From CALDTK01 sp963837005 (GTDB lineage Bacteria; Bacteroidota; Bacteroidia; Chitinophagales; Saprospiraceae), in NCBI GenBank assembly GCA_963837005.1, contig CAWIMC010000022.1:310001-374000 (forward strand): a stretch of DNA of 64,000 bases, given 5' to 3'. The notes beneath the pieces are model-generated. The model did no database searches. It was not told where the DNA came from and worked only from the letters and a program-made list of their open reading frames with translations. Positions 36,110 through 45,399 of this stretch are shown here, in pieces (positions within the stretch are counted from its first letter, which is position 1; each line of letters starts with the position of its first letter). Made by a program: the position numbers and the translations under genes.

Positions 36110-37382
36110 GTGAAGTCCCCCTTTCACCCAAGGCTGTTTTTCGTCTTCGCCCTCCTCGCACTCGGCGCAGGTTTTGGCGCAAGCCTGTTCGCCCAAACCG
36201 CCAAACCCACCAAGGCCGTCCGCGATGCCGAGCGCCTCGCCGACGATCGCCAGTACATCGACGCTATCCGCGTCCTCGAACTCGCCATGCTCGACGGCGA
36301 CACCACCGAGGCCCTCATCTTCGACCTCGCCGATTACTACAAGAAGACCGGCGACCTCCGCATGGCGACCTCGCTGTGCAAACCCCTGGTCGACAAGCCC
36401 CGGCCCCGCCCCTGGCACCTGCTCGAGGTCTCGAAAATGCTCGTCGACCAAGGGCGCCTCACGGACGCCGAACCCTACCTGGCGCATTTCGAGGAACTCA
36501 AACCCGACGACCCACGCGCTGGCGCCCTCCGCGCCTACGCCCTCTCGCGTCGCACCATCGGCCGCCGCTACCCCAACGCCAGGCTAGACACCTTCCGCCA
36601 CAACACTCAGGCCGACGACAACTTCCCCTTCCTACAAGACGACGTAATCTATTGGTCGAGCGATCGCGCCGGGACCCGCAAGATCAGCGGGTGGACGGGC
36701 CGCCCGATGGTCGGGCTCTACACCGCGAAGACCGAAGAGGAGACCGGTGAGTTCGGCGCACTCCAACGCCTCAACGCGCGCTTCAACCGCGGGGAGGTCA
36801 ACACGGCCAGCGCCAGTGTCACCACCGATGGCCAGCGGATGTACTACACTTCCAATGCCGAGCGCCCTAACCGCCATGGCGACTACACCATGCAACTCTA
36901 CTTTGCCGAGCGCAAGGGAAACGAATGGCGCGGCGGAGAGGCTGTGCCCGGGGAGTCGACCAGGCCAATTGCCTGCACCCCTCCGTGAGTGCCGACGGCA
37001 AATGGCTCTATTTCTCGGCCGACGCCGCCGAGTCGCGTGGAGGGCTCGACCTGTACCGCATCCAAATTCTACCCGACGGCACCTTTGGCCGTCCCGAGAC
37101 CCTCGGGACCAGCGTCAACACCGAACGCCACGACGGCTTCCCGGTGGCGAGCCCCGATGGCAAACTTTACTTCGCCTCGCAGGGGCACCTCGGGCTCGGG
37201 GGCTTCGACATCTTCGAAACCTATGAACTGCCTACGGCACCTGGGCCACCCCCGTCAACCTCGGCGAGCCGGTCAACAGCGAAGACGACGACACCGGCTG
37301 GCTCCCAGTCCGCACCGGCCAGGCCTACCTCACCAGCAATCGCCAGGGCGGCGACGACGATATCTACGACGTAAGGTGGTGA
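36110..37382 (+). pseudogene. secreted TPR and PD40-repeat protein, two frame breaks
   Basis: Three frames form one protein of about 420 residues. Signal peptide (ALGAGFGASLFAQ), TPR-like helices to residue 130, then PD40/WD40-like blades (VNTASASVTTDGQRMYYTSN, PSVSADGKWLYFSADAAESR, GFPVASPDGKLYFASQGHLG and final YLTSNRQGGDDDIYDV). Breaks lie near 36960 and 37225. The order resembles the N-terminal part of OmpA-type gliding/secretion proteins, without the OmpA domain. A GTG start at 36110 is used. A motif copy lies within the signal peptide. Confidence 0.75.
36170..36185 (+). repeat. 16-nt hairpin motif copy
   Basis: GGTTTTGGCGCAAGCC; GCAA loop; signal peptide, GFGAS. Confidence 0.85.
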
Positions 37383-37388
37383 GGAGCA

Positions 37389-37498
37389 CAGTTCTCAGTT
37401 CTCAGTTCTCAGTTCTCAGTTCTCAGTTCTCAGTTCTCAGTGCCCTAGATGTGCCCTCGTCGCGAACTGAGAACTGAGAACTTCGAACTGAGAACTGT
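37389..37498. repeat. heptad tandem repeat with inverted counterpart
   Basis: The heptamer CAGTTCT repeats about seven times from 37389 to 37440, and its complement (GAACTGAGAACTGAGAAC and a second copy) follows from 37464 to 37497 after a 24-bp spacer. The whole can fold into a long slipped hairpin between two convergent genes. Confidence 0.85.
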
Positions 37499-37501
37499 AG
37501 A

Positions 37502-38326
37502 TCACCCCACGTACCGGCCTTCGACCCACGGCAACATCTTCACCGCCAGGTCGCGCCACTCCCGTAAAATCCCACGGCGCAGCTCGTAGCGGTAGCGCAG
37601 CATCTGGTGGGGGTCACCGGCGCCGACAAGTTCCTGCAGGTCGTTGTTGAAGAGTAGCCGCTCGGCCTCGGTCCGGCCCTGCGCCAAATTGCGCTCGCGG
37701 CTCGCCGGGCGATGGCTCAACAGGGTCGCCTCGTAGTGCATGTCGACGCGCCACTCCTGCGGCACGGCGTAGCTGATCAGCGCGAAGAGCGCCGCATAAT
37801 CGTCGAGCCAACCTTCGTAGCAGATGAGCGGACTGAAGTTGAGGTCGACCTCGTAGCCAGCTGCCCGCAGCAGCGGGATGGCGGCCAGCCGCTCGCTCAC
37901 GCTCGGCGCCGTCGGCTCGAGGATGCGGCGGATGGGCTCGGGCATCAGGCTCAGTCGCACGCGCACCTTACCGGGCTCGACGCGGATATTCTCCCACAGC
38001 TCCTCGCGGATGTACTTGAGCGAGAAGGCGCCCTTGGCCCGTGGGCGCTCGCTGAAGAAACGGATGACGCGCGCCCAGTCGGTGGCGTCGTAGTGGAGCC
38101 CGACGTCGGTGGAGGGCGCGAAGTCATAGGTGTAGTAGCGCTCGTCGGTGCGGTTGGAGAGCCGCGGCCAGGGCTGGCTGCAGATGTGGCGGTGGACGGC
38201 CTGCAGGACCTCCTCGACGTTGCCGCTCACCTCGATCTGCTTGCCCAGCGACTCGTTGACGTGGCAGTAGGCTACGCGGCAGGCGCCGGCGCAGCCACGC
38301 ACGAAGTGCGGCGTGACGAAGTCCAC
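37502..38326 (-). CDS. SPL-like radical SAM protein
   Basis: A protein of at least 274 residues resembling the spore-photoproduct-lyase-like radical SAM group (COG1533 type). The cluster region reads GCAGACRVAYCHVN, a CX3CX4C spacing instead of the usual CX3CX2C. Further blocks are VRVRLSLMPEPIRRILEPTA and NFSPLICYEGWLDDYAALF. The frame opens with GTG at 38326, but an ATG at 38387 in another frame encodes MHYYDS and would join after a one-base change, so the N-terminus may be truncated by an indel. The substrate is unknown. Confidence 0.75.
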   Translation of the reverse strand: MDFVTPHFVRGCAGACRVAYCHVNESLGKQIEVSGNVEEVLQAVHRHICSQPWPRLSNRTDERYYTYDFAPSTDVGLHYDATDWARVIRFFSERPRAKGAFSLKYIREELWENIRVEPGKVRVRLSLMPEPIRRILEPTAPSVSERLAAIPLLRAAGYEVDLNFSPLICYEGWLDDYAALFALISYAVPQEWRVDMHYEATLLSHRPASRERNLAQGRTEAERLLFNNDLQELVGAGDPHQMLRYRYELRRGILREWRDLAVKMLPWVEGRYVG

Positions 38327-38420
38327 CGGCGCGCCCGCTCGGTTGGATGGTGAGAGCGGTGTTGCGGGTCGGAATCGTAGTAATGCATAGTGTCTCTGTT
38401 AGGCGCTACAAATAAAACAA

Positions 38421-38436
38421 AATGTTCGCTAACATT
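38421..38436. promoter_or_regulatory. palindrome upstream of the radical SAM gene
   Basis: AATGTT-CGCT-AACATT is a perfect inverted repeat in an AT-rich gap about 35 bp before the ATG at 38387. It is a candidate operator; no regulator is assigned. Confidence 0.4.
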
Positions 38437-38552
38437 GTGCATAACTCAGGCCTGATTGACTTTGATATGACCGTTAATGATTCTATACTAACGCGCGCAC
38501 GAGATTGACGCCGCGCCAATGGCTCACGGAGTAGGTCATAGCTTGTCGCCCG

Positions 38553-39060
38553 ATGCCCCCACACCTCCCGACATCCGACGCCGAGTGGCGCTTGCTACTG
38601 AAACCAGCGTGGCGGGCGGCAGCCGAATTTCACTTTACGGAACTGGAGGTGGTGCACCAGGCAAGCGATTGGCTCGTAGCGCAGGCCGGCGCTGGGACGC
38701 ACGCCTTTGTAGACCTCGGCTCCGGCGCGGGCACATTCTGCCTTGCGGCGGCGGAGCGGCACACTGGACACATGTGGCACGGAATCGAGCTGCGGCTCGA
38801 CTTGGTGGCGGAGGCGAGGCGCTGGCGCGACACGTATGTGCTCTCCAACTGCAACTTTACCGCGGGCTGATTATGATCACCGAAAGTCGTCGGCTTACGC
38901 CGGCGCCAACCTCCTCCTTCGGCGAGCCGCTGATCCAGGACGACGACAACGCCGCCAGGCGTTCTGTCGCCGGCATGCGGGTGAGCGATGCCAGGCATGC
39001 GCGCTCTGGAAAACTCGGCTACAGGTCGGCCCCGGCTTCGGCGCTGGAAGACTTCTGCGG
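38553..39060 (+). pseudogene. class I SAM methyltransferase, frame breaks
   Basis: The first frame (38553-38870) has a methyltransferase start: helical lead, then the SAM-binding motif VDLGSGAGTFCLAAAE and acidic strand end GIELRLDLV. After NCNFTA the sequence continues in other frames (DYDHRKSSAYAGANLLL, then GEPLIQDDDN), with breaks near 38868 and 38915. The C-terminal end is unclear and runs up to the convergent flavodoxin-like gene. The substrate is unknown. Confidence 0.6.
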
Positions 39061-39067
39061 GTGGCGC

Positions 39068-39586
39068 TCAGATCCGGGCCTCCAGCGTGCTGCAGGTGGA
39101 GGACGGGAGTGGTGGTGGACGATCAGCTGCCTTCGCCGCCGCCAGCACCTTCGCCTGCCCCAGCACATCTCCAGCGGCGTTCGCGTGCGCACAGATGGCC
39201 CCGCCCCAAACCATCCCCATGTACTCGGCCGTGAGCCGTAGCGGCGTAGTGATGCCCTCGAACTCGGACGCGTCATCGCCCGACATCGCCGACGTAGCGT
39301 AGAGCCGCTTCCCCGCCATCCGCTTGCGGAAGTCGAGTCCCGGCACGCGCATCCAGTGCGACCAGTGGTCGAGGTAGAGCTTGGCGGGTGCGGGCAAGCT
39401 GTACCAATACAGCGGCACGGCCAGCAGGAGCACGTCGGCAGCGAGCGTGTGCTCGAGGAGTGTGGCGGCGTGACCCGTCGGGTAGGCGTAGGTCCGCTCG
39501 CCGGCGTGGCGCACGTCCTTGAAGGCGGGCAGTGGATAGTCATCCAGCGTGAGTACCGCCCACTCTAGGGCCGTCGCGCCGGCCAT
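39068..39586 (-). CDS. NADPH-dependent FMN reductase / flavodoxin-fold protein
   Basis: A flavodoxin-like oxidoreductase with LAADVLLLAVPLYWYSLPAP, the FMN-contacting loop, then LYLDHWSHWMRVPG and a late EYMGMVWGG. The ATG at 39586 gives 172 residues but misses the first strand; the same frame upstream encodes TLLASARLDGNSESLA, which is the expected start of the fold, with no start codon before it. The real start is probably lost to an error or is non-standard. It likely reduces quinones or flavin with NADPH. Confidence 0.72.
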   Translation of the reverse strand: MAGATALEWAVLTLDDYPLPAFKDVRHAGERTYAYPTGHAATLLEHTLAADVLLLAVPLYWYSLPAPAKLYLDHWSHWMRVPGLDFRKRMAGKRLYATSAMSGDDASEFEGITTPLRLTAEYMGMVWGGAICAHANAAGDVLGQAKVLAAAKAADRPPPLPSSTCSTLEARI

Positions 39587-40017
39587 CGCTTCGCGGGCGA
39601 GACTTTCGGAGTTACCATCGAGGCGGGCGGAGGCGAGGAGGGTGAGGCCTTGGGGGGTGGGAGATGGGAGGATTGGGAGATGGTTTGGTGGGAGGATAGG
39701 CTATTCAGGCGCACAACTTAGCTTACCGACCTATGAAGCGTCCATTCGTCCTTTCGTATTTGCTTACGCTACTGGTCTGCGGCCCAACTCTCCCGAGCGC
39801 CCTTGCTCAGGCCGACGAGTTGCCGCCCACCGCAGAGATCCACCAGTGGGCGCAGCAGGCTGCCACCACCTCCCTCGACGAACTACGCGCCTGTCTCGCG
39901 CTCGCCAATGACGCGCACTACCCGGCGCAGGTGGAGGCCAATGTGGTCTGGACGGAAGCAGCCTTCCAAAAGCGCGGTTTTATCGACGCGACGCCTCGAC
40001 ACCGGAGGTCCGCCGCT

Positions 40018-40033
40018 GGTTTTGGCGGAAGCC
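40018..40033 (+). repeat. 16-nt hairpin motif copy
   Basis: GGTTTTGGCGGAAGCC; GGAA loop; M20 gene, VLAEA. Confidence 0.85.
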
Positions 40034-40100
40034 GGACTTGCCCCCGGTCGCGACACCGTGCTCATGTATTTGCAGATGGACGGGCAGCCGGTGGACAGCA

Positions 40101-40116
40101 CGTTTTGGCGACAGCC
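40101..40116 (+). repeat. 16-nt hairpin motif copy
   Basis: CGTTTTGGCGACAGCC; GACA loop; M20 gene, FWRQP. Confidence 0.7.
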
Positions 40117-40193
40117 GAATCCTTACGGCGCAACCCTCAAGGCGGAGGTCGAGTCCGAGGGTTGGGTACAGCGCGATTGGGGCGCCTTGCGGC

Positions 40194-40209
40194 AAAACTG
40201 GCCGACCGA
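40194..40209 (-). repeat. 16-nt hairpin motif copy
   Basis: AGTTTTGCCGCAAGGC; C-G at 8/15, GCAA loop; M20 gene, ALRQN. Confidence 0.82.
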
Positions 40210-40294
40210 CCCCGAGCAGCGCGACTGGCGGGTCTTTGCGCGCAGCACCTCCGATGCTAAGGGTCCGGTGGTGATGTTTTTGGCGGCTTTAGAC

Positions 40295-40310
40295 GCCTTG
40301 CGGCAAAACG
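40295..40310 (-). repeat. 16-nt hairpin motif copy
   Basis: CGTTTTGCCGCAAGGC; C-G at 8/15, GCAA loop; M20 gene, ALRQN. Confidence 0.82.
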
Positions 40311-41283
40311 GCAAGCAGCCCGCCTACGGCCTCAAGGTGATCCTGGACTTCGAGGAGGAGCTAGGTTCGCCGCACCTCCCCGCCGCCGTTACGAAGTACC
40401 GGGACGAACTGTCCGCCAACCGCCTTATCATCTTCGACGGACCGATGCACCCGAGCAACGAGCCGACCCTCGCCTTCGGGGCCCGCGGCATCTCGACGGT
40501 GACGTTGGAGACGTTCGGGCCGCGGGTCCCGCAGCACTCCGGTCACTACGGCAACTACGCCCCCAATCCAGCCTGGGAACTGATGAAACTCCTGGCCCCG
40601 ATGCGCGACGACGCCGGCCGCGTGACGCTGCCGGGCTGGTACGACGGCATCGCCTTCGACGCAGAAACACTAGCCGTCTTGGAGGCTGTCCCAGACGACG
40701 TAGAGGCTATGCGTGCGACCCTAGCGCTAGGGCACGTGGACTCTGTCGGTGGGAGCCTCCAGGAAGCCTTGCAGTACCCTTCCTTGAATGTTCGCGGCCT
40801 ACAGAGTGGCTGGGTACGCGAGGAGCGCCGCACGCTCGTACCCGCGACGGCCATCGTCGAGATCGACATCCGCACGGTGGTCGAGAGCGGCCCGGAGCGG
40901 TTGTTGGCGACACTCAAGCAATACATCCAAGACCAGGGCTACTTTATCGTCGAGGGCCGTGAGCCGACGGTCGTGGAACGGATCAATCATCCAAAGACGA
41001 TCCGCTGGGACGCCGAGACGAGCTACCTCGCCTTCCGGACCGAGCTCGACTCTCCAACGGGCCAGTGGCTGACGGGTGCGCTGACCACGTATGGTCGGGC
41101 ACCGGTGCGTATCCGGACGATGGGCGGGTCCATCCCGATCTCGCCGTTCGTAACGACGCTCGGCATTCCGGCGGTGAGCATTCCGACCGTCAATGCGGAC
41201 AACAACCAGCACGCACCGAACGAAAACATCCGGCTGGGGAATTACGTGGACGGGATAGCGACGATGATTGGGGTGCTAAGTAC

Positions 41284-41600
41284 GGGCGCGAGCTTCGCTC
41301 GCTAGATGGGCGGCTGCGTTTGGATGGGCGCTCGCTTCGCTTGTTAGTTGGGCGGCTGCGCCTAGTTGGGCGCGAGCTCCGCTCGCTAGTTGGGCGCTGC
41401 GCTAATTGGGCTGTGCCAACGTGCTGACGAGACCCTGCACGCGACGACAGCACGGTCCATCTAGGCGGAGCCGCCCAACTAGCGCAGCGCCCATCTAGGC
41501 GGAGCCGCCCAACTAGCGCAACGCCCAACTAGGCGCAGCCGCCCAACTAGCGCAGCGCCCATCTAGGCCGCAGGCCGCCCATCTAGGCCGCAGGCCGCCC
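41284..41600. repeat. convergent linker-spacer repeat array A
   Basis: Left arm units have the form TTGGGC, a self-complementary spacer (GGCTGCGCC, GCGAGCTCCGCTCGC, GCTGCGC) and TAGT. The right arm holds the complementary orientation, ACTA-spacer-GCCCAA, with spacers such as GGCGGAGCCGCC. A non-repeated core lies at about 41411-41455. The first unit includes the TAG stop of the M20 gene. Confidence 0.85.
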
Positions 41601-41745
41601 TGTTTACACTTCAGTCACCCCGCTCGACAGTTCAGTTTATCCTAGCCCAGGACCCCCTTATGGCCGGGTGACTTTTGAAGCGTCAACAGGACGAGGCCAC
41701 TCCGGCGGCGTCCTCCTCACTTCAAACCACTCATTCCGTACTGCC

Positions 41746-42404
41746 ATGAAAACCTTCCTCACCACCGCCTTCGCTCTCCTTCTCGCCACCGCCACCGCCA
41801 CGCAGGTTTTGGCGCAAGCCGCCTGGGAAGCCCCGCTGCGCTCACAGATCGAGCAGTCGAGCCTCCTGAATGACGGCGACGACCTAACGCCGATCACCGC
41901 CACCACCGAACGCATCGCGGCCGCTGATCCGACCGCGTGGATGCCAAACTACTACGCCGCCCACTTCAACCTCCTCAAGCACTGGATGGCTGGTGAGGAC
42001 GGCTGCAAGCCCTGCATCGAGAAGACCGACGCCTTCCTCACCAAGGCCGAGGCCGCGCAAGCCAACAACTCGGAGGTCATGACCCTGCGCGCCAGCTACT
42101 ACCAGGCCATGCTCGGGATGCACCCGATGCGCGCACCCTACTACGGACCGAAGGCCAGCTCCCTACTTGAGGCCGCCATAAAGGCCGACCCGACCAACCC
42201 CCGCGCCGCTTCGCTGATGGGCCAGAACCTGTCCTACACGCCGAGCATGTTCGGCGGCGGGATGGACAAGGCCAAGCCCTACTTCGCGCAGGCCGTGAAC
42301 TCTTCGATGCCGAGGCAGCCAATGTGGAGCGCAGCCCATTACTCCCGACCTGGGGCGCTGGGCGCGCAAAGGCCTTGAACGCGAAGGCGCTGGCGAGCAA
42401 GTGA
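41746..42404 (+). pseudogene. secreted TPR-like protein, one frame break
   Basis: A protein of about 218 residues: signal peptide ending TQVLAQA, helical repeats (AAHFNLLKHWMAGEDGCKPC, ASLMGQNLSYTPSMFGGGMD) with one CKPC pair, then a break near 42300 into LFDAEAANVERSPLLPTWG and stop TGA at 42404. It lies upstream of a LytS-type kinase gene. I do not recognise a named family. A motif copy with a GCAA loop forms the signal-peptidase region (41805-41820). Confidence 0.72.
41805..41820 (+). repeat. 16-nt hairpin motif copy
   Basis: GGTTTTGGCGCAAGCC; GCAA loop; signal-peptidase site, VLAQA. Confidence 0.85.
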
Positions 42405-42410
42405 AAGGCA

Positions 42411-42690
42411 GGGCGCTACGCTAGATGGGCGCTACGCTAAATGGGCGCTACGCTAGATGGGCGCTACGCTAATTGGGCGCTACGCTAATTGGGCGCTACG
42501 CTAAATGGGCGCTACGCTAAATGGGCCTTTCGAGCGTGCCGTACGGACGTTGCACGAGACGAAAGCACAGCCCATCTAGGCGAAGCCGCCCAACTAGGCC
42601 GTAGGCCACCCATCTAGGCGAAGCCGCCCAACTAGGCCGAAGGCCGCCCATCTAGGCGAAGCCGCCCATCTAGCACGCGCAGCGAGCGCC
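42411..42690. repeat. convergent linker-spacer repeat array B
   Basis: The left arm is seven or eight units GGGCGCTACGCTA(A/G)(A/T)T. The core 42535-42574 (CGTGCCGTACGGACGTTGCA and following) is nearly identical to that of array C. The right arm alternates CCCATCTAGGCGAAGCCG and CCCAACTAGGCCGTAGGCC units. It fills the gap between the TPR-like gene and the kinase gene. Confidence 0.88.
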
Positions 42691-42711
42691 CTCATTCCCC
42701 TTACCTTGCCC

Positions 42712-43929
42712 ATGAACACCTACACTACCACCGCCATCGCCCTCCCGCCGCATACCACCGCCCCGCAGGCCAGCGACTCCGCCGTGGCACCGCGGCGCGG
42801 CTTCCGCTTTCGGTTTTCCATCGACGAGGACACTCCCTTCTGGCAGGCGGCCCTAAGTGCCTTCATAGGGTCGGTCGGGATCAACGTGGTGCTGTTGCTG
42901 ACCAGCGGCGAGTTGTTAGGGCCTTGGGATGCGAAATTCGCCTTCAACCTAAGTATTGGCACCGCGATCGCCGGCTCGCTGTGGTTGTTTGGCGCGATGC
43001 TCAACGCGCGCTTCCTGCCGCGCTACATCGACTGGCTCAGGCAGCCCTGGCGGGCGCTGTCGCTGTCGCTGCTGGCCAACGTCGTCGGGGTCGTCGTGAT
43101 CGTGACCGTGATCTACTTCGTGTTCTTCTTCGGGATTCAAGGTTGGCCTTGGGAAAAATTCTTGCGTGCGCTGCGGCCCGGAAACTACGTCTTCTCGACG
43201 CTGATCACCCTCGTCATCACGACCATCTACCAGGCAGCCTACTTCCTGAGCATCTGGAAGGCGGCGCTGATTCAGCAGGAGCAGCTCAAGACGGCCAACC
43301 TGACCGCCAAATACGAGGTCCTCAACGCACAGGTCAATCCGCACTTCCTGTTCAATTCGCTCAACGTATTATCTGCCCTCGTCAAGCGCGATCCCGACGC
43401 GGCCGAGGGCTTTATTCGAGGACTCAGCGAGGTCTACCGCTACGTGCTCGACGTACGTGGGGAGCAGCTCGTGTCGCTCGAGCGGGAGTTGCACGCCCTC
43501 GAGGCCTACAATCACTTGGTACTCCTACGTTTTGGCGAAAGCCGCCTCCGCATCGACGTCGCTATCGAGCCACAACCTGGCGATCTCGTCGTGCCGCTCG
43601 CCCTGCAGATGCTGATCGAGAACGCCGTCAAGCACAACGGGGCGACACGCAAAAATCCCCTCTCGATCGAGGTCTTCCGCGACGGGGGGCAGCTCGTGAT
43701 TCGCAACAACAAGGTGCCGCTTTTCGAGGAGGTCGAGAGCCGCGGCATCGGGCTCGCCAACATCCGCGAGCGCTACGGGCTGGCGCTCGGAGAGGACGTC
43801 GTCATCGAGGACGGCGACGGGGTCTACACGGTGCGCCTGCCCCTGGTGCGCGCCAGCGCAAGGCCTAGCGACCGATCCGCGCAAGTCCCGCCTTTGCCTG
43901 TTGGTGCAGGTCTGGCGCGTACTCGCTAG
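42712..43929 (+). CDS. LytS-type sensor histidine kinase
   Basis: A 405-residue kinase with four transmembrane helices (residues about 50-170), the His_kinase phosphoacceptor motif AQVNPHFLFNSLNVLSAL, N-box MLIENAVKHNG and a late GIGLANIRERY. No response regulator follows; the next gene is convergent, so its LytTR partner lies elsewhere. The ATG at 42712 is preferred over a TTG two codons upstream. A motif copy is read as RFGESR. Confidence 0.88.
   Translation: MNTYTTTAIALPPHTTAPQASDSAVAPRRGFRFRFSIDEDTPFWQAALSAFIGSVGINVVLLLTSGELLGPWDAKFAFNLSIGTAIAGSLWLFGAMLNARFLPRYIDWLRQPWRALSLSLLANVVGVVVIVTVIYFVFFFGIQGWPWEKFLRALRPGNYVFSTLITLVITTIYQAAYFLSIWKAALIQQEQLKTANLTAKYEVLNAQVNPHFLFNSLNVLSALVKRDPDAAEGFIRGLSEVYRYVLDVRGEQLVSLERELHALEAYNHLVLLRFGESRLRIDVAIEPQPGDLVVPLALQMLIENAVKHNGATRKNPLSIEVFRDGGQLVIRNNKVPLFEEVESRGIGLANIRERYGLALGEDVVIEDGDGVYTVRLPLVRASARPSDRSAQVPPLPVGAGLARTR
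43528..43543 (+). repeat. 16-nt hairpin motif copy
   Basis: CGTTTTGGCGAAAGCC; LytS-type kinase, RFGES. Confidence 0.9.
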
Positions 43930-45361
43930 GCTCCATCTGGAGGGCCATCTGATACCAGGCCCTAGCAGAACTTTTGTCCTTCTGGTGCTCGGCGATTACG
44001 CCTAGCTCCACGGCGGACTTGCAGGCGTAGTACGGCGGCTCGTTGCGGCCCAGCGCGATGGCGGTCTTGTAGCGGGCCTTGGCCACCTCTACCTGGCCTC
44101 GCTTGTCGGCGATACGAGCGCCGCGGTACGGGAACTCGATGCGCTGCTCGGGACTCAGCAAGCCCTCGATCGTCTTCGAGATGGCGAGTTCGGCGCGGTC
44201 GTAGTAGCCCCCGTCGAAGAGCAAGCGTGCGCGAAGGAGGTCGACGTTCGGGACGAGGTTTTTTTCGGCCTCGCGAAGGGCACTCTTGTCGCTACCGACT
44301 ACATCGTTGCCGCTGGTTCGGACCTTGGCCATGTAACTCTTGTAGCCAGCCACATCACGGGCCAACAACTGGTGCCAGGCCAACTTTTGGTAAGCCTCCT
44401 TGACGAAGTTGCCAGCCGGTTTGCGCTTGACATAACTGCGCAGGTAGATGGGGGCCTGGTCGGAGAGCTTTCGTTGCAGACAAACGCCGTGCATGAAGTC
44501 GAGGTACGGGAAGGGGTGGTAGCGCGGCGAGTGCGGCCGCTTGCTGAGCAGGCGAATGGCCTCGTCGTTGCGACCGGACTGCATGGCCATATTGGCCATC
44601 ACGAAGACGCCTAAGAGGCTTCGACTTTCGTCAAAACCCGCCGCGCGGATCTTGCTCCAGGCTTCATTCTCTTCGCGCTCGAGGTGCAGCAGGAGGAAGG
44701 CGTACAGGGCGGTGGTCTCCTGGAGAAACGGCGACTTGTCGCGGCGCTGCTGCGCAAGCACGCGTTCGAGGTTGCGCTTGCCGCCGGCCAGGTTGCCCTC
44801 CATCCCGGTGATGAGTTCGAGGCCCCACTGGTAGCCGCTCGGGACGGTGGCTACGGCCGCCTGGAGCAGGCCCATCTCCTTGCGGGACAGCTCGAAGGTC
44901 GGGTGCTCCCTGATGTTCTGCTCCAAGAGCTTGTAGGCCTTGCGCGCCTCCCGCATCGTGGTGAGGTACTCGCCGAACTTGAGCCGTGCCAGGGCCCAGT
45001 GCAGCATGATGTTGGCCTGGGTGTACAGGTGGTACGGCGAGTCTTTCGGCCCGTCGCGGAGGCGATTGAGGCGCTCGGCGTAGGCCTTCTCGAGTTTGGC
45101 GAAAGCCTTCGGGTCCTCGTCAATGTAAACCTCGAAGAAGTCGGCGTAGTCCTCCAGCCATACGGCGACCAAGTTCTCCGGGTCGCGTGCCTGAATGGCC
45201 TTGAGTTGCGCACGCCCCTCGCCGAGCCGCAGCTCGAGGATGGTCTCGTAGGCGGCGACGCACTCCGCGTTGAAGTCATAGCGCAGGGCAGCGCACAGCG
45301 ACGTGACCCCACCGCCCACGGTGAGGAGAGCGATGAGCAGGAGGGCTCGTAGGTTGGTCAA
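43865..45361 (-). CDS. TPR-rich exported protein
   Basis: A protein of about 498 residues. A hydrophobic N-terminus (LRALLLIALLTVGGG) acts as signal or anchor, followed by helical TPR-like repeats over the whole length (YHLYTQANIMLHWALARLKF, AIRLLSKRPHSPRYHPFPYL, SSARAWYQMALQMEPSEYAP). The start is taken as TTG at 45361, since no ATG fits. It overlaps the convergent kinase gene by 65 bp. A peptidoglycan- or envelope-associated scaffold is possible; nothing specific is shown. Confidence 0.75.
   Translation of the reverse strand: MTNLRALLLIALLTVGGGVTSLCAALRYDFNAECVAAYETILELRLGEGRAQLKAIQARDPENLVAVWLEDYADFFEVYIDEDPKAFAKLEKAYAERLNRLRDGPKDSPYHLYTQANIMLHWALARLKFGEYLTTMREARKAYKLLEQNIREHPTFELSRKEMGLLQAAVATVPSGYQWGLELITGMEGNLAGGKRNLERVLAQQRRDKSPFLQETTALYAFLLLHLEREENEAWSKIRAAGFDESRSLLGVFVMANMAMQSGRNDEAIRLLSKRPHSPRYHPFPYLDFMHGVCLQRKLSDQAPIYLRSYVKRKPAGNFVKEAYQKLAWHQLLARDVAGYKSYMAKVRTSGNDVVGSDKSALREAEKNLVPNVDLLRARLLFDGGYYDRAELAISKTIEGLLSPEQRIEFPYRGARIADKRGQVEVAKARYKTAIALGRNEPPYYACKSAVELGVIAEHQKDKSSARAWYQMALQMEPSEYAPDLHQQAKAGLARIGR
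44623..44638 (-). repeat. 16-nt hairpin motif copy
   Basis: GGTTTTGACGAAAGTC; A-T at 8/15; TPR protein, GFDES. Confidence 0.88.
45093..45107 (+). repeat. hairpin motif copy with TTT
   Basis: AGTTTGGCGAAAGCC, one T short; stem intact; TPR protein, AFAKL. Confidence 0.7.
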
Positions 45362-45399
45362 GGTCTGGGACAGGTCGGCTGGTGCGAGCGGGAGGGAGC

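Larger units (their letters stand above)
39733..41305 (+). pseudogene. secreted M20-type peptidase, one frame break
   Basis: Two frames form one protein of about 520 residues. The signal peptide ends in SALAQ. After a break near 39990 the peptidase continues: MYLQMDGQPVD (first metal site, with Gln where His is usual), catalytic EEELGSPH, DGPMHPSNEP, HSGHYGNYAPNP of the dimerisation domain, and final NNQHAPNENIR. Such enzymes are zinc exopeptidases. Its last codons and TAG stop merge into a repeat array. Four hairpin motif copies lie within 293 bp (40018-40310). Confidence 0.82.
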
